Shown one piece after another: positions 42,554-50,722 of a DNA stretch of 64,000 nt (within the stretch, counting starts at the first letter, position 1; the number at the start of each line of letters is the position of its first letter). The notes beneath the pieces were generated by a model. The model worked only from the letters and a program-made list of their open reading frames with translations, searched no databases and was not told the DNA's origin. Made by a program: the position numbers and the translations under genes. Source of the DNA: DASYDU01 sp050248495 (lineage in GTDB: Bacteria > Planctomycetota > Planctomycetia > Pirellulales > Lacipirellulaceae); NCBI GenBank assembly GCA_050248495.1, contig JBFWSG010000026.1, positions 9,578 through 73,577 of the forward strand. Reading direction: 5' to 3'.

Positions 42554-44348
42554 CAGTATTGATTTGGCGTGGCTCAACCGGCTGCTCGGCAAGCCGTATC
42601 CGACCGAGACGCTGCGCGAATCGCTGGAGCAAATCGGCTGCGACGTGGAAGACGTCGTCGAGGTGCTGTTGTCGCGGTGCCCGCAGTGCGGGTCGCTCGT
42701 CGAAAACCCGCAGGGGCAGGAAGAAGTGAAGGCCTGCGGTTTCTGCGGGTTCGAATCGGACGTTGCGTTCAAGCCGGCAGGGAAGCAGCAGGCGATGCGG
42801 CTCGACCTCTTGGCCGACCGGCCGGATTTGTTCGACGTCGGCGGACTCGCGCGAGCGCTCCGCGGTACGCTGGGCATTGAGAGCGGGTTGCCGAAGTATG
42901 CGGTGAAGGACTCGGGGCTCACGGTGACGGTCGACAAGTCGCTCGGCGAGAAGTCGAGCTACCGGCCGTTCATCGCGTGCGCGGTGATGACGCTGCCCGC
43001 GGTCGACGAGACGAGTCTGATTGCCATCATGAAGCTGCAGGAGAACCTTCACTGGGGCGTGGGCCGCGACCGCAAGCTCTCGTCGATCGGCGTGTACGAT
43101 CTGGCGACGATCACGGGCCCGATCGCGTATCGCACGATCGACCCCGACAAGGAGCCATTCGTGCCGCTGGGCATGCCGGGCAAAAAAATGTCGGGCCGGC
43201 AGATTTTGGAGTCGCATCCGAAAGGGATGGCGTACGCCGAGCTGCTCCAGCCGCTCAAGCGTTACCCGGTGCTCGTCGACTCGAAGGGCCAGGTGCTCTC
43301 GATGCCGCCGATCATCAACAGCGACGAAACGAAGGTCAAAAAGGGCACGACGCGCGTCTTCATCGACGTGACCGGCATCAGCCAGGCGGCGGTCGTGAAA
43401 TCGCTCGACACCTTGGTCTCGTCGCTCGCCGAGATTGGCGGCGCGATCGAGACGGTGACGATCGTCGACGCGGACGGCAAGAAACGGGTGACGCCCGATT
43501 TGAAGCCGCGGACCACCGAAGTCGGCCTCGCCGAGGCAAAGCGCTGGCTGGGGCTTCCGCTGGATGAGAAGTCGCTGGCCGAGTCGCTCCAGAAAATGCG
43601 ATTCGATATCGCACCGGCGAAGACCGGCGGCGGGCGGTTCACGGTGTCATATCCCGCGTATCGCACCGATATTCGCCAAATGGTCGATTTGTTCGAGGAC
43701 GTGGCGATCGGCTATGGCTACGGCAACATCGAGCCGCGGCTGGTGCGGTCGATGACGGTCGGCACGCCGCGGCCGGAGGAAATTTTGAGCGACCGCGTGC
43801 GGCAAGTGCTCATCGGCCTCGGCTACAGCGAGATCATGAGCCTGCCGCTCACCACCGAGGAGCATCAGTTCGAGCGGCTGCGGATCGCCGCGCCGGCGAA
43901 GTATGCCGAGGTCACGAACCCGAAATTGAAGGCGTACAACGTTGTCCGCGGGCATTTGCTCGGCGGGTTGTTCGAAGCCCTCCGCGAGAACCGCCGCCGG
44001 CCGATGCCGCAGCGGCTGTTCGAGATCGACAACGTAGTGGAACTCGATGATTCGGCCGAGACGGGCGCGGCCGAATATCGCAAGGTGGCGTTCGCCGAGA
44101 TCGGCCGCGAGAGCGGTTTCGCCACGGCCCGCAGCGTGACCGACGTGCTGCTCCGCGAGCTGGGCTGGCAAGCCGAATATCGCGCGAGCGAGCACCCGAC
44201 GTTCGTCCCCGGCCGAGCGGCCGAAATTCTCGTCGCCGGCCAGGTGGTCGGCATCCTGGGCGAAGTGCATCCCGAAGTGTTCTACGAAAATTTCGGGCTG
44301 TCGTATCCAGTTGCCATGGCCGAGCTGACGCTCCAGCGCGTTTGCTGA
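42543..44348 (+). CDS. pheT: Phenylalanyl-tRNA synthetase beta subunit, short archaeal/eukaryal type, with zinc-ribbon insert
   Basis: 601 residues, near the archaeal length and well below the roughly 800 of most bacteria. The N-terminus (IVSIDLAWLNRLLG, QIGCDVEDVVEV) is followed by a four-cysteine ribbon, C46-x2-C49 and C65-x2-C68, inserted before the conserved LLADRPDLFDVGGLARALRG. B3/B4- and B5-like regions and the catalytic-like module follow (KPRTTEVGLAEAKRWLGLPL; ILSDRVRQVLIGLGYSEIMSL). No anticodon-binding FDX domain is evident at the end. Partner of pheS upstream. Confidence 0.94.
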   Translation: MPIVSIDLAWLNRLLGKPYPTETLRESLEQIGCDVEDVVEVLLSRCPQCGSLVENPQGQEEVKACGFCGFESDVAFKPAGKQQAMRLDLLADRPDLFDVGGLARALRGTLGIESGLPKYAVKDSGLTVTVDKSLGEKSSYRPFIACAVMTLPAVDETSLIAIMKLQENLHWGVGRDRKLSSIGVYDLATITGPIAYRTIDPDKEPFVPLGMPGKKMSGRQILESHPKGMAYAELLQPLKRYPVLVDSKGQVLSMPPIINSDETKVKKGTTRVFIDVTGISQAAVVKSLDTLVSSLAEIGGAIETVTIVDADGKKRVTPDLKPRTTEVGLAEAKRWLGLPLDEKSLAESLQKMRFDIAPAKTGGGRFTVSYPAYRTDIRQMVDLFEDVAIGYGYGNIEPRLVRSMTVGTPRPEEILSDRVRQVLIGLGYSEIMSLPLTTEEHQFERLRIAAPAKYAEVTNPKLKAYNVVRGHLLGGLFEALRENRRRPMPQRLFEIDNVVELDDSAETGAAEYRKVAFAEIGRESGFATARSVTDVLLRELGWQAEYRASEHPTFVPGRAAEILVAGQVVGILGEVHPEVFYENFGLSYPVAMAELTLQRVC

Positions 44349-44360
44349 ATTTTTTCTTTG

Positions 44361-44382
44361 CGAGCCAGGATGGCTCGGCTAT
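44361..44382. repeat. Intergenic copy of the 22-base repeat
   Basis: Exact match to 41465-41486 inside pheS. It lies 13 bases after the pheT stop. Confidence 0.9.
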
Positions 44383-44443
44383 ATAGTTCGGCCGTTTCGG
44401 CCGGGTGATTGCGGCAGCCACTGGCATCCGGCATGATCCATGC

Positions 44444-45985
44444 ATGGCGGACCAGTCGCTCACAATTCCGGGCTTTCTGACAAAGGCACTCGCACTGTGC
44501 GCCGAGGAACCCGCATTCGGCGAAATTCGCAGCGGCCAGCTGCGATGGCGCACGTGGCGCGAAATCTCACGCGACGTCGACGCACTAGCCGGCGAGCTAC
44601 GCCTCGCCGGGGTTGCACCGGGTGACCGCATCGCCCAAGTTTCCGAAAACCGCTACGAATGGATCGTCGTCGATCTGGCGCTCCATTCGCTCGGCGCGGT
44701 CCACGTGCCGATTCACGTCACGCTCTCGGGCGAACAGATCGCCGAGCAGATCGCGGCGAGCGGCGCACGGATCGTGTTCTTCTCGCGGACCGAACTACTT
44801 TCCAAATTCGCCCCCTCGCTCAAGCACGGCGAAACCCTGTTCGTGCACGACGAATACGACTATGGCCAGGAAAAACCACCGCTCGGTTCTGACGCCAGCC
44901 ACCAGTCACCAGCCACCAGTCACTCTACCGACCACCTCGCCACGATCCTATTCACCTCCGGCACCACAGGCCGGCCGCGGGGCGTGATGCTCTCGCAGCG
45001 AAATCTGGCCTGGAACGCCGCGGCCGCCGCCGACGCTCACGGCACGAGCGACCTGGGGACCCGGATCAACATCCTCCCCTTTAGCCACATCTACGCCCGC
45101 ACGTGCGACCTCTACACGTGGCTCTATCGCCGGTCGCGGCTCGTGCTCGCCGAAAGCCGTGAGACGTTAATGCGCGATTGCCAACTGGTGCAACCGACCG
45201 TGCTCAACGGCGTGCCGTATTTGTTCGAGCGGATTGCCGAACGGGTACGGACGGCGGGGGTGTCGTTGCGGTCGGTGTTCGGCGAACGCATGAAGCAGCT
45301 CACCTGCGGCGGGGCGCCGATCGCGCCGGAGGTCGAGGCCTGGTACGAATCCCGGGGAATGCCGCTGCTCCCCGGCTACGGACTCACCGAGGCGTCGCCG
45401 GTGATTTCGCTTTCGACGCCGGAGGCGCGGAAGATCGGCACCGTGGGGCGGCCGCTGGCGGAGCTGGAGGTGCGATTCGCGGACGACGGCGAGCTGCTCG
45501 TCCGCGGGCCGAACGTGATGCTGGGATACTGGCAGGATCCGACGGCGACGAGCGAGGCGATTCGCGCCGGCTGGCTCCACACCGGCGATCTCGGCAAGCT
45601 GGATGCGGACGGCTACCTCTCGATCCGCGGCCGCAAGAAGGAATTGATCGTCCTCTCGACGGGTAAGAAAGTGTCGCCGACGCGCGTGGAAAGCCTGCTC
45701 ACGGCCTCGCCGCTTCTGGAGCAGGTGGCGGTGTTCGGCGAAGGGAGAGCGAATTTGGTGGCGCTGGTGGTGCCAGCAAAGCGCGAGGGGCAGGAAGCGA
45801 CCCGCGACGAGTTGGCGGCGGAAATATCAGCGCAGCTGGCCGTGGCGGCGCAGGAAGAACAAGTCCGCAATTTCGTCGTGCTCGAACGGCCGTTCTCGAT
45901 CGAACGGGGGGAGCTGACGCCGAAGATGAGCCTGTGCCGCGAAGCGATCGCCCGCAATTACGCGGACCAACTAAGGCAGATTTAA
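44444..45985 (+). CDS. AMP-dependent synthetase/long-chain acyl-CoA ligase family
   Basis: 513 residues from ATG 44444. It activates a carboxylic acid as acyl-AMP and probably transfers it to CoA. The nucleotide loop is LFTSGTTGRPRGVMLSQRN (about 169-187), followed by GYGLTEASPVISL (about 313-325), GELLVRGPNVMLGYW and the hinge-lysine region HTGDLGKLDADGYLSIRGRKKELIVLSTGKK, here cited as HTGDLGKLDADGYLSIRG and KKELIVLSTGKKVSP. Substrate is not determined; the family resembles long-chain ligases (FadD15-like). Residues 48-56 (LAGELRLAG) are encoded by the 25-base intergenic repeat, and 151-160 (ASHQSPATSH) by a tandem repeat. Confidence 0.9.
   Translation: MADQSLTIPGFLTKALALCAEEPAFGEIRSGQLRWRTWREISRDVDALAGELRLAGVAPGDRIAQVSENRYEWIVVDLALHSLGAVHVPIHVTLSGEQIAEQIAASGARIVFFSRTELLSKFAPSLKHGETLFVHDEYDYGQEKPPLGSDASHQSPATSHSTDHLATILFTSGTTGRPRGVMLSQRNLAWNAAAAADAHGTSDLGTRINILPFSHIYARTCDLYTWLYRRSRLVLAESRETLMRDCQLVQPTVLNGVPYLFERIAERVRTAGVSLRSVFGERMKQLTCGGAPIAPEVEAWYESRGMPLLPGYGLTEASPVISLSTPEARKIGTVGRPLAELEVRFADDGELLVRGPNVMLGYWQDPTATSEAIRAGWLHTGDLGKLDADGYLSIRGRKKELIVLSTGKKVSPTRVESLLTASPLLEQVAVFGEGRANLVALVVPAKREGQEATRDELAAEISAQLAVAAQEEQVRNFVVLERPFSIERGELTPKMSLCREAIARNYADQLRQI
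44586..44610. repeat. 25-base intergenic repeat unit inside the acyl-CoA ligase gene
   Basis: Identical over 25 bases to 29074-29098 and 40357-40381. It encodes AGELRLAG in the frame used. Confidence 0.92.
44895..44923. repeat. Tandem CCAGYCACC-type repeat inside the acyl-CoA ligase gene
   Basis: AGCCACCAGTCACC occurs at 44897-44910 and again, with its last base changed, from 44911. It encodes HQSPATSH in a linker before the nucleotide loop. Confidence 0.7.
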
Positions 45986-46144
45986 CCAGGGAGGACAAAG
46001 AGAGCACAGAGAAGGCAAGACATCTGATTTGAACAGAAGGAAACAGAGGGAACGAAGTTAAGCACGATTTGATAACTCTGTTTCCTCCGTTTCCTCATGT
46101 TCAATTGCTTTTGGATTCTCTGTCCTCTCCGTGTCCTCTGTGGT
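45985..46144. repeat. Nested palindromic element between ligase and dehydrogenase genes
   Basis: Outer arms 45985-46013 and 46116-46144 match at 24 of 29 positions as inverted repeats (ACCAGGGAGGAC start, GTGTCCTCTGTGGT end). An inner pair built of GGAAACAGAGGGAAC and its complement lies within. It fills almost the entire gap. Confidence 0.85.
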
Positions 46145-46158
46145 GAACTAAATACGGT

Positions 46159-47124
46159 ATGGCCAAATTCAAGGTGCTACTGACCGATTACGCCTGGCCC
46201 GATCTCGAGATCGAGCAGGCGCTGCTCGCACTTTACGACGCGGAGATCGTCGTCGCGCCGGCCACCGATGAGGCGACGCTCGCATCGCTCGCGCCGTCGA
46301 TGGACGCGATCATGACCAACTGGGTCGACGTGCGCGCGCCGGTCATCGACGCCGCAAAGAAGTGCCAAATCATCTCGCGGCTGGGGATCGGGCTCGACTG
46401 CATCGACGTCGCGCGGGCCACGGAGTTGCGCATTCCGGTAACGAACGTGCCCGACTACTGCCTGATCGAAGTCGCCGAACACTCGCTGGCGCTGCTCATG
46501 GCGCTGGCGCGGAAGATTCACATTTTTCAGGCCGATGCGCGGGCCGGCGGTTATGACCTGGCGGCTGGATTCCCGCTGCGGCGGATCGAAGGCCGCACCT
46601 TGGGGATCATCGGTCTGGGGCACATCGGCCGGCGCGTGGCAGCCAAGGCCGCGGCGTTGGGGCTCCATGTCGTGGCGGCCAGCCGCTCGAATCACGAGCC
46701 CGTCGCCGGCGTGACGCAGGTCGACTTGGATGAGCTTTTGCGGTCGAGCGACTTCGTTTCGCTCCACGTGCCGCTGAGCGACAGCACGCGGCGGTTGATC
46801 GACGCCCAGGCGCTCGCAAAGATGAAGCCGACGGCGTTTCTCATCAATACGTCGCGCGGTGGCGTGGTCGACCCCGCAGCGCTCGCGGCCGCCCTGGCCG
46901 ACAATCGCCTGGCGGGGGCCGCGCTCGACGTCCACGATCCGGAGCCTCCCGACCTCACCAAACCGCCCTACACCGACGCCCGCGTCATCGTGACGCCCCA
47001 CGCCGCGTTCTATTCGGAGGAGGCGGTGGCCGAGCTGCGGCGGCGGGCGGCCCACCAGGTCGGCATCCGGCTCGCCGGCGGCGTGCCCGAAAACGTGGTC
47101 AATCCGGGCGTCTTGGGGCGGTAA
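46159..47124 (+). CDS. D-isomer-specific 2-hydroxyacid dehydrogenase
   Basis: 321 residues. It is an NAD-dependent oxidoreductase of D-2-hydroxyacids, of the C-terminal-binding-protein-like branch. The Rossmann loop is IIGLGHIGRRVAAKAAALGL (about 150-169). The catalytic triad is R233 (NTSRGGVVD), E262 (DPEPPD) and H281 (VTPHAAFYSEEA). The substrate cannot be read from sequence; phosphoglycerate is less likely because the C-terminal regulatory domain is absent. It follows the palindromic element and is not clearly in an operon. Confidence 0.92.
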   Translation: MAKFKVLLTDYAWPDLEIEQALLALYDAEIVVAPATDEATLASLAPSMDAIMTNWVDVRAPVIDAAKKCQIISRLGIGLDCIDVARATELRIPVTNVPDYCLIEVAEHSLALLMALARKIHIFQADARAGGYDLAAGFPLRRIEGRTLGIIGLGHIGRRVAAKAAALGLHVVAASRSNHEPVAGVTQVDLDELLRSSDFVSLHVPLSDSTRRLIDAQALAKMKPTAFLINTSRGGVVDPAALAAALADNRLAGAALDVHDPEPPDLTKPPYTDARVIVTPHAAFYSEEAVAELRRRAAHQVGIRLAGGVPENVVNPGVLGR

Positions 47125-47348
47125 GACCTGCGGCAGCGCGGCCGATTATTTTACATTCGGCGCGACCCGCACAACCGGCGCATCTGGCCGCCGTTCTTTT
47201 GACCGCCACCCTCGTTCGGCCTATATACCTGTGTCGAAAAGTACGCGAGTACGGCTCGGTCGGACGGTGCGGCACGTTGCGCACCAAGCCCGGCCCTGCG
47301 CTCGCGCTGTTGAAGCATTTTCGGCAGTAGAGTTGAACTGAGTTGGGC

Positions 47349-49298
47349 ATGGAAGACAATCCGCAAACACCCTCGACCAATACGCCGCCTGCCGCGCGGA
47401 CTGCGCAAGCTTTGCGCGAGCTGCACGACCGCGCTCGCGGTGCGCTTGCGGCCCAGCGCGAGCGGATGGGCCAGCTCGAGGCCCAGCTCACTCACCAGCT
47501 CGACACGATCGCCGATACGCTCTCCGGCCAGATCGCCGCGCACGGCACCGCTACCGCCAATTCCGAGCAGTCCATGGCGGAAGTGGAACGGTTGCGGACC
47601 GAGTTGGAGCAAACCCGCGTCGAATGGAACACCGAGCGCGAGACCTGGCAGAACGAGCGGACGCAGCTGCTGGCGGCCGACAACGACCGGCTGCAGACGA
47701 TGGAGCAGCGGCAGCGCGAACTCGAGTCGCGCCAGGTAACGCTCGACGAGCGGGCGGCGGAACTCAATCATCAGGACCGCGAGCTGCGGCAACGCCAGGA
47801 AGTGGTCGAGTCGCTGGAGCGCGAGTGTGACGAACAGCGGTCGCAATTCACCGCCACCGAAAGCGCGCTCGAAAAACAGCGGTCCGATCTCGCCACCCGC
47901 GAAACCGAGCTGGAACAAACCCGGTCGGAATTGGAGCGTGCCAAAGCCGAGCTGGACCAGGCCCGCGACGCACACTCCGCGTCGGACGCCACTTATCAAG
48001 AACAGCAGCAGGCATTCGCTGCGGAGCGCGAGGCAATTGCCGCCGAGCGGCTCGCCCTCCAGACGGAGCAAGACCATTGGAAATCGGAACAGAGCTCCTT
48101 CGTGGCCGATCGCGAAGCGCTCTCCGCGGAGCGGACCGGCCTCACGGAAGAACGGGCAGCGTTCCAATTGGAGCGCGTGACGTTCGAGGCGGAGCGGGAA
48201 GCCTTCAACGAACAAGTGAAGGCTCATTCCTCGACCCATCTCGAAGCCAACGAGGCCACGGCAGCCTACGAAGCGCTCGAAAAGCAGTTCGAGCTGGAGC
48301 GCACCACCTGGGAACGGGAACGCGCGAACGTCGACGAGCAGCGCAAGCTGCTGGCCAAGGAGCGCGACAACCTGACCGTGGCGTTGGATGCGGCCCGCAA
48401 GGAATTGACGGCCGCGCGCGAATCCGCCGAAGCCGCCGGCGAGCGCGAAGAGCTGCAGCAAAAGTTCGATCTCGCGCTGGAAGACGCCCAGCGGCTACGG
48501 ACGAGAATTGCCGAGCTGGAACAGGACCTGAGCAGCCGGCCCGCCGCCAGCGAAGGCGATTCGCTGGAGATGGTCCATCTGCGCGCCGAGCGCGACGAGT
48601 TGGCGGAGCGGGTCAGCGAGCTGGAGAAGTCGGCCGCCGGCAGCGGTTCGTCGTCGCAAGAGCAGTCGGAACTGCAGCGGCGGTTCGAGCTGGCCGTGGA
48701 AGACGTCCGCGACTTGAAGAAACGCAACGCCGAGCTGGAGTCGCAGCTGGCGGCGGCCAAGGCCGCAGGCGGCCCGGCCAATCCGTCAGTCGGCGGCAGC
48801 AGCTGGGAAGCGATGAAGCGCAAGATGCTCGCCAACCTCGAAGGCGAAGGCGACGACGTCAACGACGCCCGCGCGGACGAACGCGAGACCATTCAAAACA
48901 CGATCCGCATCACGGACGACGCGCTCGCGCGCAAAGACCGCGAGATCGCCGAGCTCCAGGCGCAGCTCGCCGAAGGCTCGTCCGTCATGGCCGACGCCGA
49001 GGAATCGCTCCGCGAGCTGGTCGACGCCGACCAGGTGATCGCCGAACATCGCGATCGCATCGCCAAGCTCGAAGTCGAAATGCAAGGCAAGCTGCGTGCG
49101 GCGGAGCTGGAGCTATCCGTCGAGCGGGCCAAAATCGCCCGCGAAACCGCCCAGCTGGCCGACCTCAAAGCCGAGCTGGAGTCGCAGCGGGCGAACCACC
49201 AGGTGGACAGCACGATGCCCGCCGGCGCGGTCGGCGCCCAGCATCCGAAGCGGCGCTGGCTTTCGAAGCTGGGGCTGAGCGGGGAAGAAGAGGGCTAG
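47349..49298 (+). CDS. Long coiled-coil protein
   Basis: 649 residues from ATG 47349. From about residue 20 to 630 the sequence is rich in Glu, Arg, Gln, Leu and Ala with heptad spacing, and units such as LEQTRSELERAKAELDQ recur. It is interrupted near 420-510 by short Ser/Gly-rich breaks. No signal peptide or membrane helix was seen. The C-terminus is a basic KRRWLSKLGLSGEEEG tail. Probably a structural or scaffolding protein; homology by composition alone would be misleading. Confidence 0.75.
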   Translation: MEDNPQTPSTNTPPAARTAQALRELHDRARGALAAQRERMGQLEAQLTHQLDTIADTLSGQIAAHGTATANSEQSMAEVERLRTELEQTRVEWNTERETWQNERTQLLAADNDRLQTMEQRQRELESRQVTLDERAAELNHQDRELRQRQEVVESLERECDEQRSQFTATESALEKQRSDLATRETELEQTRSELERAKAELDQARDAHSASDATYQEQQQAFAAEREAIAAERLALQTEQDHWKSEQSSFVADREALSAERTGLTEERAAFQLERVTFEAEREAFNEQVKAHSSTHLEANEATAAYEALEKQFELERTTWERERANVDEQRKLLAKERDNLTVALDAARKELTAARESAEAAGEREELQQKFDLALEDAQRLRTRIAELEQDLSSRPAASEGDSLEMVHLRAERDELAERVSELEKSAAGSGSSSQEQSELQRRFELAVEDVRDLKKRNAELESQLAAAKAAGGPANPSVGGSSWEAMKRKMLANLEGEGDDVNDARADERETIQNTIRITDDALARKDREIAELQAQLAEGSSVMADAEESLRELVDADQVIAEHRDRIAKLEVEMQGKLRAAELELSVERAKIARETAQLADLKAELESQRANHQVDSTMPAGAVGAQHPKRRWLSKLGLSGEEEG

Positions 49299-49329
49299 CA
49301 GGCCGAACGCTAATTCGCCTCACAGAAAG

Positions 49330-49947
49330 CTATTTCACCGTGTCGCTGGCGATGTGGTAGATCGCCCAGTGGCGGCCGTCGACGACGACTTCCTGGATGT
49401 CGAAGACTCCCGTCACGGCCACGGGGCGAATGGTGTACTCCGCGGCCTGGCCTTCGTTCATGTCGACCAGGATGCAGTCGAACAGCGCCGCCCCCGGGCC
49501 GAAGCAGCATTCCTGGTTGTCGCGGACCAGCACGAATTGCTTGATGCCGCGCTTCTGCGGCGTCGGCAGGATGAACCCGCGAATGCGGATCTGTTTTCCC
49601 GCCATGTCTTCGATCGAATCGGGCAGCATGTCGCGGTGAAACGGATCCCCGACCGCAATTTCGAACCGCAAATCGTCGAAGGTCTTGTCGTAATCGCGGT
49701 CGCCGGCGGCTTCGAGCACCCTGGTCCGCGCGCCGGGGAGCAGCTTGGGCTTCGGCAGCGCGGGCCTGGCCGCTGCGGTGCTGGCCGTCGCGGTGCTGGT
49801 CGTCGGTGTCCCAGTTGCCGCACCTTTTGTCGACGCCGTTCTGGTCGCAGGTAGCGGCTCGGCCGGGGACTCGGAGCTACAACCGACGCTCGCGGCCGCC
49901 AGCAGGGATGCAACGAAACACTCGGCGAGGTGGGTCGGCTTCGGCAT
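49330..49947 (-). CDS. DUF3299 lipoprotein
   Basis: 205 residues from ATG 49947; a TTG three codons earlier is possible. A lipobox with C23 (LLAAASVGC) is followed by a Thr/Ala/Pro-rich linker to about 75 and then a DUF3299-type domain: GKQIRIRGFILP, FVLVRDNQECCFGPGAALFD and the VAVTGVFDIQEV strand. It is last in the minus-strand operon and paralogous to the C-terminal half of the next gene. DUF3299 proteins accompany ABC transporters in some zinc-uptake loci; see the transporter entries. Confidence 0.78.
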   Translation of the reverse strand: MPKPTHLAECFVASLLAAASVGCSSESPAEPLPATRTASTKGAATGTPTTSTATASTAAARPALPKPKLLPGARTRVLEAAGDRDYDKTFDDLRFEIAVGDPFHRDMLPDSIEDMAGKQIRIRGFILPTPQKRGIKQFVLVRDNQECCFGPGAALFDCILVDMNEGQAAEYTIRPVAVTGVFDIQEVVVDGRHWAIYHIASDTVK

Positions 49948-49961
49948 CGGCTTCAAGACGC

Positions 49962-50681
49962 TTATTGCACGGCATAGTCCGCCTTCAAGGAGAAGACGGG
50001 GTACCCCGGCCCAAGCCCCAGGTTCTCTTCGTTGATCTCGAGGATGCCGCCCATGCGGAGAATGCTCAGCGTATCCTCGACCCGGTGGTTGCTGGTGATC
50101 TGCACGGCCATCTGATCGAAGTAGTTCACCTTCGACAGGTCACCGAAGCAGCACTGGTTATTGTCGCGAACCAGGAGGAATCGATCGATCCCAGTTCGCA
50201 CGGGCGCCGATCCGGGGCGGATAAAACCTTTGATGAAAATGCGCTTGCCGGCCAATTCGCGAACTTCCGGTGGCACCGCGACGCCCGCGCGTTCCTGCTG
50301 ATCGGTCGGCCGCAGCGTTTCGAAGGCGATCCGTTCGTAGCCGTCGGGAACTTCGGTCGAATAGACGTAGTAGCCGTAGGCGACTCCACTGACCAGAAAG
50401 AAGGCCGAGAGCACGAGGCCCGCAATGGCGAGCGGTTTGCCCGTGTATTGATCGCTTTCGCGGCGAATCTTGGCCAGCGAGCGGAGCGATATGAACATGC
50501 CGAGGATCGGGATCGGCGTCACCATCAAGCAGTTTTCGAGGGTCGTCGTCGCGGAAATCAGGATCAACGACGAGACCACGCCCAGCACCAGGCCGATGAT
50601 CGCGCCGGTGTGCAAAGCCCGATAGTGGATCGATTCGTCGACGTCCGTATCGGCAGGAGGTTCGAGGGTCGAGGTAGTCAT
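49962..50681 (-). CDS. Membrane protein with C-terminal DUF3299-like domain
   Basis: 239 residues. Three hydrophobic helices lie in the first 110 residues (GAIIGLVLGVVSSLILISA; NCLMVTPIPILGMFI; LAIAGLVLSAFFLVSGVAYG). The rest is a DUF3299-like domain with GKRIFIKGFIRPG and FLLVRDNNQCCFGDLS, the same CCFG pair as in the lipoprotein. It is 14 bases from the next gene and 41 bases from the upstream one, all in one operon. Confidence 0.75.
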   Translation of the reverse strand: MTTSTLEPPADTDVDESIHYRALHTGAIIGLVLGVVSSLILISATTTLENCLMVTPIPILGMFISLRSLAKIRRESDQYTGKPLAIAGLVLSAFFLVSGVAYGYYVYSTEVPDGYERIAFETLRPTDQQERAGVAVPPEVRELAGKRIFIKGFIRPGSAPVRTGIDRFLLVRDNNQCCFGDLSKVNYFDQMAVQITSNHRVEDTLSILRMGGILEINEENLGLGPGYPVFSLKADYAVQ

Positions 50682-50722
50682 GGGTTATTAAGCGGATCGA
50701 GACAAATAACTATTAATAAATA

